DNA from: a virus
Reading direction: 5' to 3' (one strand)
Length of the DNA: 64,000 bases
IMG/VR virus record: IMGVR_UViG_3300023115_000010
Location: 23,752 to 87,751 of that record
The notes under the pieces were generated by a model, which made no database searches, had not been told where the DNA came from, and was given only the letters and a program-made list of their open reading frames with translations. Position numbers and translations under genes: made by a program. Positions 28,711-36,914 of the stretch are shown here, piece by piece; the first letter of the stretch is position 1, and every line of letters begins with the position of its first letter.

Positions 28711-30291
28711 ATGTCAAAATCATTAGATGGCGTATTAGTAAAAAAAGCCAACAAACAAGAAACATATACAAATGCACAAGTTGAAGACTTATTAGCTTGT
28801 ATGGATCCTGACACAGGTTATTTGCATTTTGCAAAAAACTTTTCTCACATTCAGCATCCTGTAAGAGGCAAACTATTGTTTGATCCGTATGAATATCAGT
28901 TAGGACTAATGGATAGTTATCATAGGTTCAGATTTAACATAAACATGATGCCTAGACAAACAGGCAAAACCACTTGTGCTAGTATCTATCTAGCATGGTA
29001 TGCTATGTTTAATCCTGATCAAACTATTCTTATTGCTGCTCACAAATACACAGGTGCCCAAGAGATTATGCAGCGTATACGTTATGTATATGAAACTTGT
29101 CCTGATCATATTAGAGCAGGTGTAACCAGTTACAACAAAGGTTCAATAGAGTTTGAAAATGGTAGTAGAATAATCAGCCAAACAACAACAGGCAACACAG
29201 GACGTGGTTTGTCTATTTCGTTATTATACTGTGACGAGTTTGCGTTTGTGCAACCTAACATTGCGGAAGAGTTTTGGACTAGTATTTCACCTACACTAGC
29301 AACAGGTGGTCGTGCTATTCTTACCAGCACACCAAACAGCGACGAAGATACTTTTGCTACTATTTGGAAACAAGCAGAAGACAAGTTTGACGAATATGGA
29401 AATGAAAATGATGTAGGTCGCAATGGGTTCCATGCTTTCCGTGCAGATTGGTGGGAACATCCTGATAGAGACGAACAGTGGAAAAAAGAAGAAATCGGTC
29501 GTATTGGCGAAGAAAAGTTTCGTAGAGAATATGGTTGTGAGTTTTTAGTATTTGACGAAACTCTTATTAATAGTATAAAACTTGCAGTAATGGAAGGTAC
29601 AGAACCTACAATACGACATGGGCAAACACGTTGGTACAAAAAACCAAGCGGCAAATACAACTATGCTATTGCATTAGATCCTAGTATGGGCACAGGAGGC
29701 GATTATTCTGCAATACAAGTAATAGAGTTACCGACTTACGAGCAAGTTGCAGAATGGCAACATAATACCACAGGAATACCTGGACAAATAAGAGTATTAA
29801 AAGATATATGCCAATATTTGCGAGACGAACGTGGCAGTGATAACGGTATATACTGGAGTGTAGAAAATAACGGATTAGGAGAAGCAGCTTTGCTAGTTAT
29901 TCAAGATTTCGGCGAAGAAAATATACCTGGATTGTTTGTAAGTGAACCTATACGTAAAGGACATGTTAGAAAGTTTAGAAAGGGGTTTAACACAACACAT
30001 AGCAGTAAAGTGACTGCATGTGCTAGATTAAAAACTATGATTGAAAACGATAAAATGCTTATAAAAAGCAAACCTTTAGTATCTGAACTAAAGGCATATA
30101 TTGCAACAGGTAGTAGTTATCAAGCAAAACCTGGAGCAAATGACGACTTAGTTAGTGCGTTATTATTATCTTTGCGAATGATTGCAGTCATGAAAGATTG
30201 GGATCCTAAGATTTACAATACGTTTGTTCAAATCGAAGCTGAAGACGATTACGAAATGCCCATGCCTATCTTTATAAGTAGCAATATATGA
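28711..30291 (+). CDS. 17: Terminase large subunit, gp17-like
   Basis: The product has 526 residues. The N-terminal ATPase has an adenine-binding region (FDPYEYQLGLMDSYHRFRFN), Walker A NMMPRQTGKTT (about residues 75-85), Walker B LLYCDEFAFV and a coupling motif ILTSTPNS. The C-terminal RNase-H-like nuclease has ALDPSMGTGGDYSAIQV, VENNGLGEAALLVI and the late Asp of ANDDLVSALLLSL. This enzyme pumps DNA into the prohead and cuts it at the end. A terminator and a late-promoter core directly precede it; the ATG is 5 nt after the core, with no ribosome site. Its TGA overlaps the late core of the next gene. Confidence 0.95.
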   Translation: MSKSLDGVLVKKANKQETYTNAQVEDLLACMDPDTGYLHFAKNFSHIQHPVRGKLLFDPYEYQLGLMDSYHRFRFNINMMPRQTGKTTCASIYLAWYAMFNPDQTILIAAHKYTGAQEIMQRIRYVYETCPDHIRAGVTSYNKGSIEFENGSRIISQTTTGNTGRGLSISLLYCDEFAFVQPNIAEEFWTSISPTLATGGRAILTSTPNSDEDTFATIWKQAEDKFDEYGNENDVGRNGFHAFRADWWEHPDRDEQWKKEEIGRIGEEKFRREYGCEFLVFDETLINSIKLAVMEGTEPTIRHGQTRWYKKPSGKYNYAIALDPSMGTGGDYSAIQVIELPTYEQVAEWQHNTTGIPGQIRVLKDICQYLRDERGSDNGIYWSVENNGLGEAALLVIQDFGEENIPGLFVSEPIRKGHVRKFRKGFNTTHSSKVTACARLKTMIENDKMLIKSKPLVSELKAYIATGSSYQAKPGANDDLVSALLLSLRMIAVMKDWDPKIYNTFVQIEAEDDYEMPMPIFISSNI

Positions 30292-30298
30292 TAAATAA
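30290..30298 (+). promoter_or_regulatory. Late promoter core that fixes the start at 30303
   Basis: GATAAATAA overlaps the gp17 stop. The core ends at 30297 and the ATG at 30303 follows after 5 nt, at the expected transcript start. Confidence 0.66.
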
Positions 30299-30302
30299 CT
30301 AT

Positions 30303-32066
30303 ATGAATAAGTTTGACACAATATCAAAAGATCTTTTTGACAAAATTAGAGGACGCTTTGAAAACGTCACAATAGGTGATAAGAATGGGCAAGTTACTAA
30401 CGTGCCTGAAGAAGCGAGATATTTTGATTTTGAATATGTTTCTGAAAATGTTCCATTAGGAAAAGTAAGTGTTAGTATTGATCCAGTTGAAGGATTGACT
30501 GTTATTGTTTCTAGAGATTTTGTTGATAATCAGTTAGAAAGTACACAAGACGGTTGGTACAACTTTTTAAAAGAACTAAGAATGTTTTCTAAAAAAAGAA
30601 TGATGAAGTTTGATGTCAGAGATATTAATAAGGCAAACTTAACAAAAAAAGATTACAACTACTTGTCAACAAATCGTAACGAGGAAAATCCTATGGCCGA
30701 ATCTAAAATGTATGGTACAAATAAAACCAGTTTTCAAAAAATAGGCAATGCAAGACTTGCTATTAAACATTCAGCACCAATTGGCGAAGGTGAAAGTAGA
30801 TTAAAAAACATTTCATCTATTTTTATCGAAACACCAGAAGGTGAAAAGTTCAAATATCCTGTAAAACATTTGCAAGGTGCAAGAGCAATGGCTGTTCATG
30901 TTAGCGAAGGTGGTCATGCATTTGATGATTTTGGACAATATATTACAAGTTTAAGCGAAGAGTTAGCAAAGTTAGGCAAGTTCAAGACATACATGAGTCG
31001 CAAAAGTGTTATGGCCGAAACACTTAGCGAGTATATGGATATTGTTAACACAAGAGTAAAAAATGTAAAAAAAGAAATCTCAAACTTGCAAAAACCTGCA
31101 TATTATGCAGAAGCATTTGCAAACTTTGTAGCACCAGTAATGGAGCAAGTACCAACTGATGTAGAAGAAGCATGGATTGATCAACTTACAGTAAAACAGT
31201 TTAACGAAGAGTTAAAAGATGTGTTTCCATACATTTACAATCTAGTAGGTGAATCTATGGTAGAAGAACTAGGTCCAGAAGACCTAGACGAATCAGGCTT
31301 GCAGTATTACACAGGTGTAAAAAAGCACGGTAAAGAATATATGAAAAAGGCTGCACAAGCAGGTCGTGAAGGCGCAAGTCAAGAAGAACTAGGTCGTTTA
31401 AAAGACAAATATAGCAAGGCAGAAAAAACAAAAGAAGAACTAGAACTAGAAGCAGCATTTGAAGGATTAATGGGTCAGTTTGCTGAACAAAGCACAAACG
31501 AAAGCAATGTAAAAGCAATTATTGATATGATTGCCAACGCTGATAATCCATCACAAATGGTAATGGATTTAGTAAACAAAGGCGGACCAGTAGGCGATTT
31601 CTTATACAGTGAACTAGAACAGTTAGCAGTTGAGGCAGGCAAAACATTTAACAACGCTGAATCAGAACCAGAAGAGTTTGTAGATGAACTATTGGCTAAC
31701 ATGGGCATAGAAGAAGGCAATGCATATGCACACGCAGTGCGCCAAGCAAAAATGAATGGCAAGAAAAAAGGCGATAAGATAGATCACCCAGATTCAGACG
31801 AAGACGATATCACACTAGAAAAAGAAAAAACACCAATCGGAGAGTTCATTCTATCTTACTTTGATAGAGAAAACGGAACATTTCCTAAAGGCGAAACAGC
31901 AGTATTGACCATGGTAGAAAAAGATTACGGAGAGCAATATGTTGAACCGGCTGCTAGATTCATGCAAAAAGCAGAGGCAATGTGTGCAAGCCGCAGAAAA
32001 AAGAAAACAATGGATAGCAGATATCCTGAAACCGAAAGAGTAAAGGCATTAGCGGGCTTATCATAA
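30303..32066 (+). CDS. Conserved T4-like virion-associated protein, unknown function
   Basis: The product has 587 residues from the ATG at 30303. An earlier in-frame ATG (30288) lies inside the gp17 stop, before the late-promoter core, and would not be on the late transcript. The first 120 residues and the middle (ARLAIKHSAPIGEGESRLK, IFIETPEGEKFKYPVKHLQG, GHAFDDFGQYITSLSEEL) match a conserved protein of marine T4-like phages that is usually called structural. The C-terminal third is acidic and helical with TPIGEFILSYFDRENG and MVEKDYGEQYVEPAARFMQ. No enzyme motif is seen. A role in head assembly or as an injected protein is possible (inference). A hairpin overlaps its stop codon. Confidence 0.7.
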   Translation: MNKFDTISKDLFDKIRGRFENVTIGDKNGQVTNVPEEARYFDFEYVSENVPLGKVSVSIDPVEGLTVIVSRDFVDNQLESTQDGWYNFLKELRMFSKKRMMKFDVRDINKANLTKKDYNYLSTNRNEENPMAESKMYGTNKTSFQKIGNARLAIKHSAPIGEGESRLKNISSIFIETPEGEKFKYPVKHLQGARAMAVHVSEGGHAFDDFGQYITSLSEELAKLGKFKTYMSRKSVMAETLSEYMDIVNTRVKNVKKEISNLQKPAYYAEAFANFVAPVMEQVPTDVEEAWIDQLTVKQFNEELKDVFPYIYNLVGESMVEELGPEDLDESGLQYYTGVKKHGKEYMKKAAQAGREGASQEELGRLKDKYSKAEKTKEELELEAAFEGLMGQFAEQSTNESNVKAIIDMIANADNPSQMVMDLVNKGGPVGDFLYSELEQLAVEAGKTFNNAESEPEEFVDELLANMGIEEGNAYAHAVRQAKMNGKKKGDKIDHPDSDEDDITLEKEKTPIGEFILSYFDRENGTFPKGETAVLTMVEKDYGEQYVEPAARFMQKAEAMCASRRKKKTMDSRYPETERVKALAGLS

Positions 32067-32079
32067 TATAGGTAAGCCC
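32054..32079 (+). terminator. Weak hairpin at the end of the gene
   Basis: GGGCTTA / TAAGCCC, a 7-bp stem with a 12-nt loop spanning the stop codon, without a T-tract. Low confidence as a true terminator. Confidence 0.35.
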
Positions 32080-32090
32080 CACATTATTAA

Positions 32091-32813
32091 ATGTATGCAG
32101 GTTCTAAAGTTCCTTATTCATATGATACGTTAAAACAAGCATTAAAACGTAATGATCTTATATTATTCAAAATAAGAAAAAACGTTTTTTTAGAAAACAT
32201 ACCGTATCCTTGGACTCCAAAAAGACATCGTTTTGATTTAATACAAGCTCTAGTTGCACAAGTAGAATCAAAAATGCAAAATCATACCTACTATGAAGTG
32301 AGCATTGATAATAGATCCGGTGCCTGGTATGATGATGAGCCTATGTGGCATTTAACAAAGTTATATTATTTTTATAGTAATCAAGTTGATGAATATTTTT
32401 GTCCAATAACTATTGCACCTAATCATCCAATGTTAGATGTGCATCCTGGATTGTATAGAATGGCAATGCTAGATTATCAACCAGATCATACTTTGTTAAC
32501 ATTTATTATAGATTATAACAGATGTATGCATGATATGAAACTTTTTAATACTTTTTGTACTTTAACTAAAATGCATTACTTTTCTAAAACATCCAAAGAC
32601 AAATGGGAAAAACTGATTAACCTTGATAAACTTGGACCAGTTACAATCACACATACAGCTCCTGGTCTAAACTTTGTCACAGATAGACCTAAGCAATCTG
32701 AATACAAAAAGTTATGGAATATATCTTACAATAAAAATCGTAAACTATTGAAAATAAACAAAAAACCTTTCTTGATTTTTAACGAAAATGATCAAGATTG
32801 GAGATTTTTTTAG
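32091..32813 (+). CDS. Protein of unknown function
   Basis: The product has 240 residues, basic and aromatic-rich. I do not recognise a family. Visible segments are VPYSYDTLKQALKRNDLILF, NIPYPWTPKRHRFDLI, MWHLTKLYYFYSNQVDEYFC, LTFIIDYNRCMHDMKLF and a basic C-terminus (NRKLLKINKKPFLIFNEND). No signal peptide or membrane helix is obvious. It stands alone between the virion genes and the gp32 promoter region; no good ribosome site is visible before the ATG. Codon use matches the neighbours. Confidence 0.6.
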   Translation: MYAGSKVPYSYDTLKQALKRNDLILFKIRKNVFLENIPYPWTPKRHRFDLIQALVAQVESKMQNHTYYEVSIDNRSGAWYDDEPMWHLTKLYYFYSNQVDEYFCPITIAPNHPMLDVHPGLYRMAMLDYQPDHTLLTFIIDYNRCMHDMKLFNTFCTLTKMHYFSKTSKDKWEKLINLDKLGPVTITHTAPGLNFVTDRPKQSEYKKLWNISYNKNRKLLKINKKPFLIFNENDQDWRFF

Positions 32814-32842
32814 TTGACAAGATAAATACATTTGTGTAGTAT
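32814..32842 (+). promoter_or_regulatory. Sigma70-like promoter upstream of gp32
   Basis: TTGACA at 32814-32819 with a 17-nt spacer to TAGTAT, or 20 nt to TATAAG at 32840-32845. The -10 is less certain. A late core lies inside the spacer (32821-32829). Confidence 0.5.
32821..32829 (+). promoter_or_regulatory. Late promoter core upstream of gp32
   Basis: GATAAATAC inside the sigma70-like element, giving a possible second, late start with a leader of about 70 nt. This fits a gene needed throughout infection. Confidence 0.5.
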
Positions 32843-32901
32843 AAGACTTGTGCTACACATATTAGGCACATAGAACATAGGCAAAACAAGGAGGCATAAC
32901 T

Positions 32902-33909
32902 ATGGCATCATTAGCAGAAATTAGAGCAAAGCTCAAAGAACAAGAAAATCGTTCAAGCGGCAACACTAGCGGCGGTGGCGATAACGCAATTTACCCATTT
33001 TGGAATATGAAAGAAGGCGAGCAAGCAACGCTACGCTTTTTGCCTGATGGCGACGATTCAAACACTTTCTTTTGGAAAGAGCGTTTGATGATCAAACTTC
33101 CATTTGCTGGCGTAAAAGGTGAAACTGATTCACGTCCAGTACAAGTACAAGTTCCGTGTATGGAAATGTATGGCGAATCATGCCCAATCCTACAAGAGGT
33201 ACGTGGTTGGTTCAAAGATCCAAGTCTTGAGGATATGGGTCGTAAGTATTGGAAGAAGCGTTCATATATCTTCCAAGGTTTTGTTGTAGATGATCCATTG
33301 AAAGAAGATGCGCAACCAGAGAATCCTATTCGTAGATTCATTATTGGTCCACAAATCTTCCAACTAATCAAAGCAGCACTAATGGACCCAGATATGGAAG
33401 AACTACCAACAGATTACACTGCTGGTGTAGACTTCCGTTTGTCAAAGGGTACAAAAGGTGGCTATGCAGACTACGGCGCAAGTAATTGGGCACGTAGAGA
33501 GCGTCCACTAGGTGATGCAGAAATGGCTGCGATTAACAATCATGGATTGTTTAATCTCAACGACTTCCTTCCTAAAAAGCCAGGCGAAGTAGAACTTAAA
33601 GTTCTTACTGAAATGTTTGAAGCAAGTGTAGATGGCGAAGCATATGATCCAGATCGTTGGAGTCAATACTTCCGTCCAGCAGGTATGGCAGCACGTACAG
33701 GTGATCCAAACACAACACCTGCACCAACACCTGCTCCACAACCAGCAGCACCAGTACAAGAAACTGTAAATGATACTGGTTGGCAAGATCCAGCACCAGC
33801 AGCAACACCAGAGCCTGCACCTGCACCAGAAGCAGCGGCAGAACCAGCAGGTGATGCAGGTGGCGCACAAGACATTCTTGCAATGATCAGAGCACGTCAG
33901 AACCAATAA
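32902..33909 (+). CDS. 32: Single-stranded DNA-binding protein, gp32-like
   Basis: The product has 335 residues. The N-terminus (MASLAEIRAKLKEQENR) is the cooperativity helix of T4-like gp32. The core has NAIYPFWNMKEGEQATLRFL, PCMEMYGESCPILQEVRGWF, KYWKKRSYIFQGFVV and NPIRRFIIGPQIF, aromatic and basic residues of the OB fold; only two Cys of the T4 zinc site are evident. The tail (about residues 270-325) is Pro/Ala-rich and acidic, then ends in a helix (AQDILAMIRARQNQ); such tails contact replication partners. It coats ssDNA during replication and recombination. AGGAGG is a strong ribosome site. UvsX and UvsY follow. Confidence 0.92.
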   Translation: MASLAEIRAKLKEQENRSSGNTSGGGDNAIYPFWNMKEGEQATLRFLPDGDDSNTFFWKERLMIKLPFAGVKGETDSRPVQVQVPCMEMYGESCPILQEVRGWFKDPSLEDMGRKYWKKRSYIFQGFVVDDPLKEDAQPENPIRRFIIGPQIFQLIKAALMDPDMEELPTDYTAGVDFRLSKGTKGGYADYGASNWARRERPLGDAEMAAINNHGLFNLNDFLPKKPGEVELKVLTEMFEASVDGEAYDPDRWSQYFRPAGMAARTGDPNTTPAPTPAPQPAAPVQETVNDTGWQDPAPAATPEPAPAPEAAAEPAGDAGGAQDILAMIRARQNQ

Positions 33910-33911
33910 TA

Positions 33912-33931
33912 GAAAGGGCTTCGGCCCTTTC
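33912..33931 (+). terminator. UUCG-loop terminator after gp32
   Basis: GAAAGGGC / GCCCTTTC, an 8-bp stem closed by the very stable C(TTCG)G tetraloop; a broken T-rich stretch follows. Confidence 0.75.
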
Positions 33932-33958
33932 CTTTGCTTTTTAGAATAGGAGATACGT

Positions 33959-35050
33959 ATGGCTACAAAAGCATTCGATCCTTCCAAGTTTCGAAACTCA
34001 TTAACAAAATCTATTAAAGGTATGAGTGCAGGCTTTAATGATCCACAAGATTGGATCAGCACAGGCAACTTTGCACTTAACTATCTGCTCAGTGGTGATT
34101 TCCGTAGAGGTATTCCACTAGGCAAAGTAAGCGTATTTGCAGGCGAAAGTGGTGCAGGTAAATCGTATATTGTGTCTGGTAATATTGTCAAGTCAGCACA
34201 AGAACAAGGTATTTTTGTTGTACTGATTGACAGTGAAAATGCTCTTGATGAAAAGTGGCTACACGCCTTAGGTGTAGAAACAACAGAAGACAAAATCCTA
34301 AAACTCAATATGGCAATGATTGATGACGTTGCCAAAACTATTTCAACATTTATGGATGACTATCGTGCAATGGACGAAGCAGATCGTCCTAAAGTATTGT
34401 TTGTAGTTGATAGTTTGGGTATGCTTATGTCACCAACTGAAGTTAATCAGTTTGAAGCAGGTGATATGAAAGGTGATATGGGTCGTAAGGCCAAAGCACT
34501 AAAAGCATTGGTTACTAACTGTGTTAATATGTTTGGTTCATATAACGTAGGTATGGTTGTTACTAACCACACATACGCAAGTCAAGATATGTTTGATCCA
34601 GATGATAAGATCTCAGGCGGTAGCGGTTTTATCTATGCAAGCTCAATGGTTGTAGCAATGAAAAAACTAAAACTAAAAGAGGATGCAGATGGTAACAAAA
34701 CCAGCACAGTAAATGGTATTCGTGCAGCGTGTAAAGTTATGAAAACACGTTACGCAAAACCGTTTGAAGGTGTACAAGTTAAGATTCCATACGAAACAGG
34801 TATGGATCCATATTCAGGTATGTTTGATTTGCTTGAAGCAAAAGGCTTACTTGAGAAACAAGGTAATCGTTACAAATACATTGATAGTACAGGTGTTGAA
34901 ACACTAGAATATCGTAAGAATTGGACAGGTGACAAACTCGAAATGATCATGGCCGATTTACCGGCAAAAGAAGAACAAATGGTAAATATCGCTAACGCTG
35001 ACGAAGAAGCAGTGATTGATCATAACGAGGAGTTAGCCGAGAATGAATGA
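33959..35050 (+). CDS. uvsX: RecA-like recombinase UvsX
   Basis: The product has 363 residues. Walker A is GESGAGKS (residues 62-69), the catalytic Glu region follows in LIDSENALDEKW, Walker B is VLFVVDSLGML, and the loop-2 region is near GMVVTNHTYASQDMFDPDDK with SGGSGFIYASSMVVAMKK. These are standard features of T4-like UvsX, which forms filaments on ssDNA for strand exchange, recombination-dependent replication and repair. The C-terminus is acidic. AGGAG precedes the ATG. The end overlaps the next ORF by 8 bp. Neighbours gp32 and UvsY are its working partners. Confidence 0.95.
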   Translation: MATKAFDPSKFRNSLTKSIKGMSAGFNDPQDWISTGNFALNYLLSGDFRRGIPLGKVSVFAGESGAGKSYIVSGNIVKSAQEQGIFVVLIDSENALDEKWLHALGVETTEDKILKLNMAMIDDVAKTISTFMDDYRAMDEADRPKVLFVVDSLGMLMSPTEVNQFEAGDMKGDMGRKAKALKALVTNCVNMFGSYNVGMVVTNHTYASQDMFDPDDKISGGSGFIYASSMVVAMKKLKLKEDADGNKTSTVNGIRAACKVMKTRYAKPFEGVQVKIPYETGMDPYSGMFDLLEAKGLLEKQGNRYKYIDSTGVETLEYRKNWTGDKLEMIMADLPAKEEQMVNIANADEEAVIDHNEELAENE

Positions 35051-35264
35051 AGAACAGATTGTTGATATCTGGAACTTGTTTAAGCCAAACTTAGATAAAA
35101 AACAAGTAGAAATAACAGCAGAAAAGTTTGTTGATCTACTTGCAGACTATGGAGTTGATGATATCGTACTAAAAGAATCGCTAGGTAATGATAAAGATTT
35201 AGATAATGCTATTCAATATTACTTAGATGTAGACGACGATTACGACGAAGACGACTGGGATTAA
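35043..35264 (+). CDS. Small acidic protein coupled to uvsX, unknown function
   Basis: The product has 73 residues. It is very acidic, ending in YYLDVDDDYDEDDWD, with a helical body (IWNLFKPNLDKKQVEITAEK). It overlaps the end of uvsX and is followed one base later by the UvsY-like gene, an arrangement I recall in marine T4-like phages. No function is known. It could be a DNA-mimic-like or regulatory partner of the recombination proteins (inference). Confidence 0.65.
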   Translation: MNEEQIVDIWNLFKPNLDKKQVEITAEKFVDLLADYGVDDIVLKESLGNDKDLDNAIQYYLDVDDDYDEDDWD

Positions 35265-35265
35265 T

Positions 35266-35721
35266 ATGGGTTGGTATAGCCGTGTTAGCAGAGATATTAG
35301 TTTAATACCTGCAGCAATACAACATTTTGAAACTGAACTAGCAACAGCAAAAACTGAGGTAAAGTTAAAAGGCAATGTTGAAAAAGCAGCATCTGAAATG
35401 CCAGGTATTGTTGAACATCGTTTTAATCAGCTTCAAGAGATAGAAGCAATCCTTGAATATATGAATATTGAGCTGCGAAAACTACGCAGCTCATATTTTA
35501 AAAAATATCTTGAAAACTATCAACGTGCATTAAGCAGTCGCGATGTAGAAAAATATGTCGATGGAGAAAAAGATGTTTGCGACTATGAAAAAATTATAAA
35601 CGAGTTTGCATTAATGCGTAATAAATGGTTAGGTGTTCTAAAAGCTCTAGATCAAAAGCAATGGCAGATAACTAATATAGTAAAGTTAAGAGTAGCAGGC
35701 ATGGAAGATGCAACACTTTAG
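35266..35721 (+). CDS. uvsY: Recombination mediator, UvsY-like
   Basis: The product has 151 residues, close to T4 UvsY (137), all-helical and highly charged. The centre (LEYMNIELRKLRSSYFKKYL, ENYQRALSSRDVEKYVDGEK, VCDYEKIINEFALMRNKWLG) has the layout of UvsY from marine T4-like phages, and the C-terminus ends in a QWQITNIVKLRVAGMED helix like the T4 C-terminal multimer helix. UvsY loads UvsX onto gp32-coated ssDNA. Placement directly after uvsX supports the call; overall similarity to T4 itself is weak. Confidence 0.75.
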   Translation: MGWYSRVSRDISLIPAAIQHFETELATAKTEVKLKGNVEKAASEMPGIVEHRFNQLQEIEAILEYMNIELRKLRSSYFKKYLENYQRALSSRDVEKYVDGEKDVCDYEKIINEFALMRNKWLGVLKALDQKQWQITNIVKLRVAGMEDATL

Positions 35722-35729
35722 GAAGTTAA

Positions 35730-36284
35730 ATGTCATATTCAAAAGAGTATTTAGAAGAGTTAAAAACTCTACACAATAAAAAAACATTTGGGTTAAATAG
35801 AAATATTCCCGAAATAGTTCATAAGATTATTAAAGAAAATAATATAAAAAGTTTTTTAGATTTTGGCGCAGGTAAAGGACATACCAGTGCTACTATATCT
35901 CAAACATATCCTGAAATAGATTTACATACATTCGATCCTGCTACATTTCCTAATCCTTTACCTAAGGAAGTTGAGTTAACTTATAGCAGTGATGTTTTAG
36001 AACATGTTGAGCCTGATTTGATTGATGAAACACTTAATGATTTGTGTGCTAGATCTACAAGATATCAATATCATTTAATAGCATGTCATCCTGCAAAGAA
36101 AGCATTAAGTGACGGTCGTAATGCCCATTTAATTATTGAAAATCCTAAATGGTGGAAGAAAAAAATAGAATCATTAAATGGATGGAATATTATTCATGAA
36201 GAAATAACTGAAAGATATGCCAAAGTTAAAAAAGGACCTCCAAGACATGTTGTAAAATATATTGTTGTATTGGAAAAATCATGA
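35730..36284 (+). CDS. SAM-dependent methyltransferase (class I)
   Basis: The product has 184 residues. Motif I is FLDFGAGKGHTSATI (around residues 47-61), followed by the acidic ribose-binding end of strand 2 (LHTFDPA) and the motif ELTYSSDVLEHVEPDLID typical of methyltransferase type 11/12 families. The acceptor is not readable. It is the first gene of the long surface-sugar operon and is coupled to the FkbM methyltransferase by an ATGA overlap, which favours a sugar or polysaccharide O-methylation role (inference). AGGA precedes the start. Base composition is strongly AT-rich. Confidence 0.8.
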   Translation: MSYSKEYLEELKTLHNKKTFGLNRNIPEIVHKIIKENNIKSFLDFGAGKGHTSATISQTYPEIDLHTFDPATFPNPLPKEVELTYSSDVLEHVEPDLIDETLNDLCARSTRYQYHLIACHPAKKALSDGRNAHLIIENPKWWKKKIESLNGWNIIHEEITERYAKVKKGPPRHVVKYIVVLEKS

Positions 36285-36904
36285 AAAAAGTTTTTGAATA
36301 TTGGATGCCCGATACCGATGAGCATTTTGAACGTCTTATAGCAAAAAGAATAAAAAAAGGTGGGCCTCCACAATACCAAGACGATACTAGAGCAGAAGCA
36401 TACAAATATGTAAAAGACTTTGATATTGCAGTTGATGTGGGTGCAAACGTTGGATTATGGTCTAAACATTTAGTAGAAAAGTTTAATCGAGTTATTGCAT
36501 TTGAACCACTTGAACAAGTTTATAGTTGTTTAGAAATGAACTGTAAAGATTTACCTGTAGAGATTAATAAGTTTGCACTTGGATCTACCAATAGCAAAGT
36601 TACTATGACCTATGATAGTGAAAACACAGGCGGTAGTTTTGTAAGCAAAGTAGGACAAGGCACTATTGATATTAAGACATTAGATAGTTTAGATTTACCT
36701 AAGTTTGGAATGTTAAAAATTGACTGTGAAGGTCACGAACTAGAAGTAGTCAAAGGCGGTAAAGATACAATACTAAAATACAAACCTATTGTTATAGTAG
36801 AACAGCATCCTGAATCAAAATATCAAGCAGCAGACTATTTGCGAGAACTAGGTGCAGTGTCCTTAGGTAATGTCAGAAAAGATTACATATTCGGTTGGAA
36901 GTAG
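36281..36904 (+). CDS. FkbM-family methyltransferase
   Basis: The product has 207 residues. DIAVDVGANVGLWSKHL is motif I, then VIAFEPLEQVYSCLEMN, a variable strand with NKFALGS, and the FkbM hallmark IDIKTLDSLDLPKFGMLKID with CEGHELEVVKGG. These enzymes O-methylate sugars or polyketides and are frequent in polysaccharide loci of marine bacteria and phages. Overlaps the upstream gene by ATGA. The late core of the next gene overlaps its stop. Confidence 0.88.
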   Translation: MKKVFEYWMPDTDEHFERLIAKRIKKGGPPQYQDDTRAEAYKYVKDFDIAVDVGANVGLWSKHLVEKFNRVIAFEPLEQVYSCLEMNCKDLPVEINKFALGSTNSKVTMTYDSENTGGSFVSKVGQGTIDIKTLDSLDLPKFGMLKIDCEGHELEVVKGGKDTILKYKPIVIVEQHPESKYQAADYLRELGAVSLGNVRKDYIFGWK

Positions 36905-36911
36905 TAAATAC
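36904..36911 (+). promoter_or_regulatory. Late promoter core that fixes the start at 36915
   Basis: GTAAATAC; the core ends at 36910 and the ATG comes 4 nt later, with no ribosome site. Confidence 0.6.
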
Positions 36912-36914
36912 CGT

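Noticed and set aside
29130-29660. 176-codon minus-strand ORF inside gp17
   Set aside because: Antisense shadow of a strongly conserved terminase region, with no promoter or ribosome site.
30288-30302. ATG at 30288 as the start of the 30303 gene
   Set aside because: It precedes the late-promoter core and overlaps the gp17 stop; the ATG 5 nt after the core at 30303 fits the common pattern.
33508-34068. Cys/Trp-rich minus-strand ORF antisense to the end of gp32
   Set aside because: The Cys/Trp runs are the reverse reading of the Pro/Ala-rich gp32 tail; no homology sense, and it would span a terminator.
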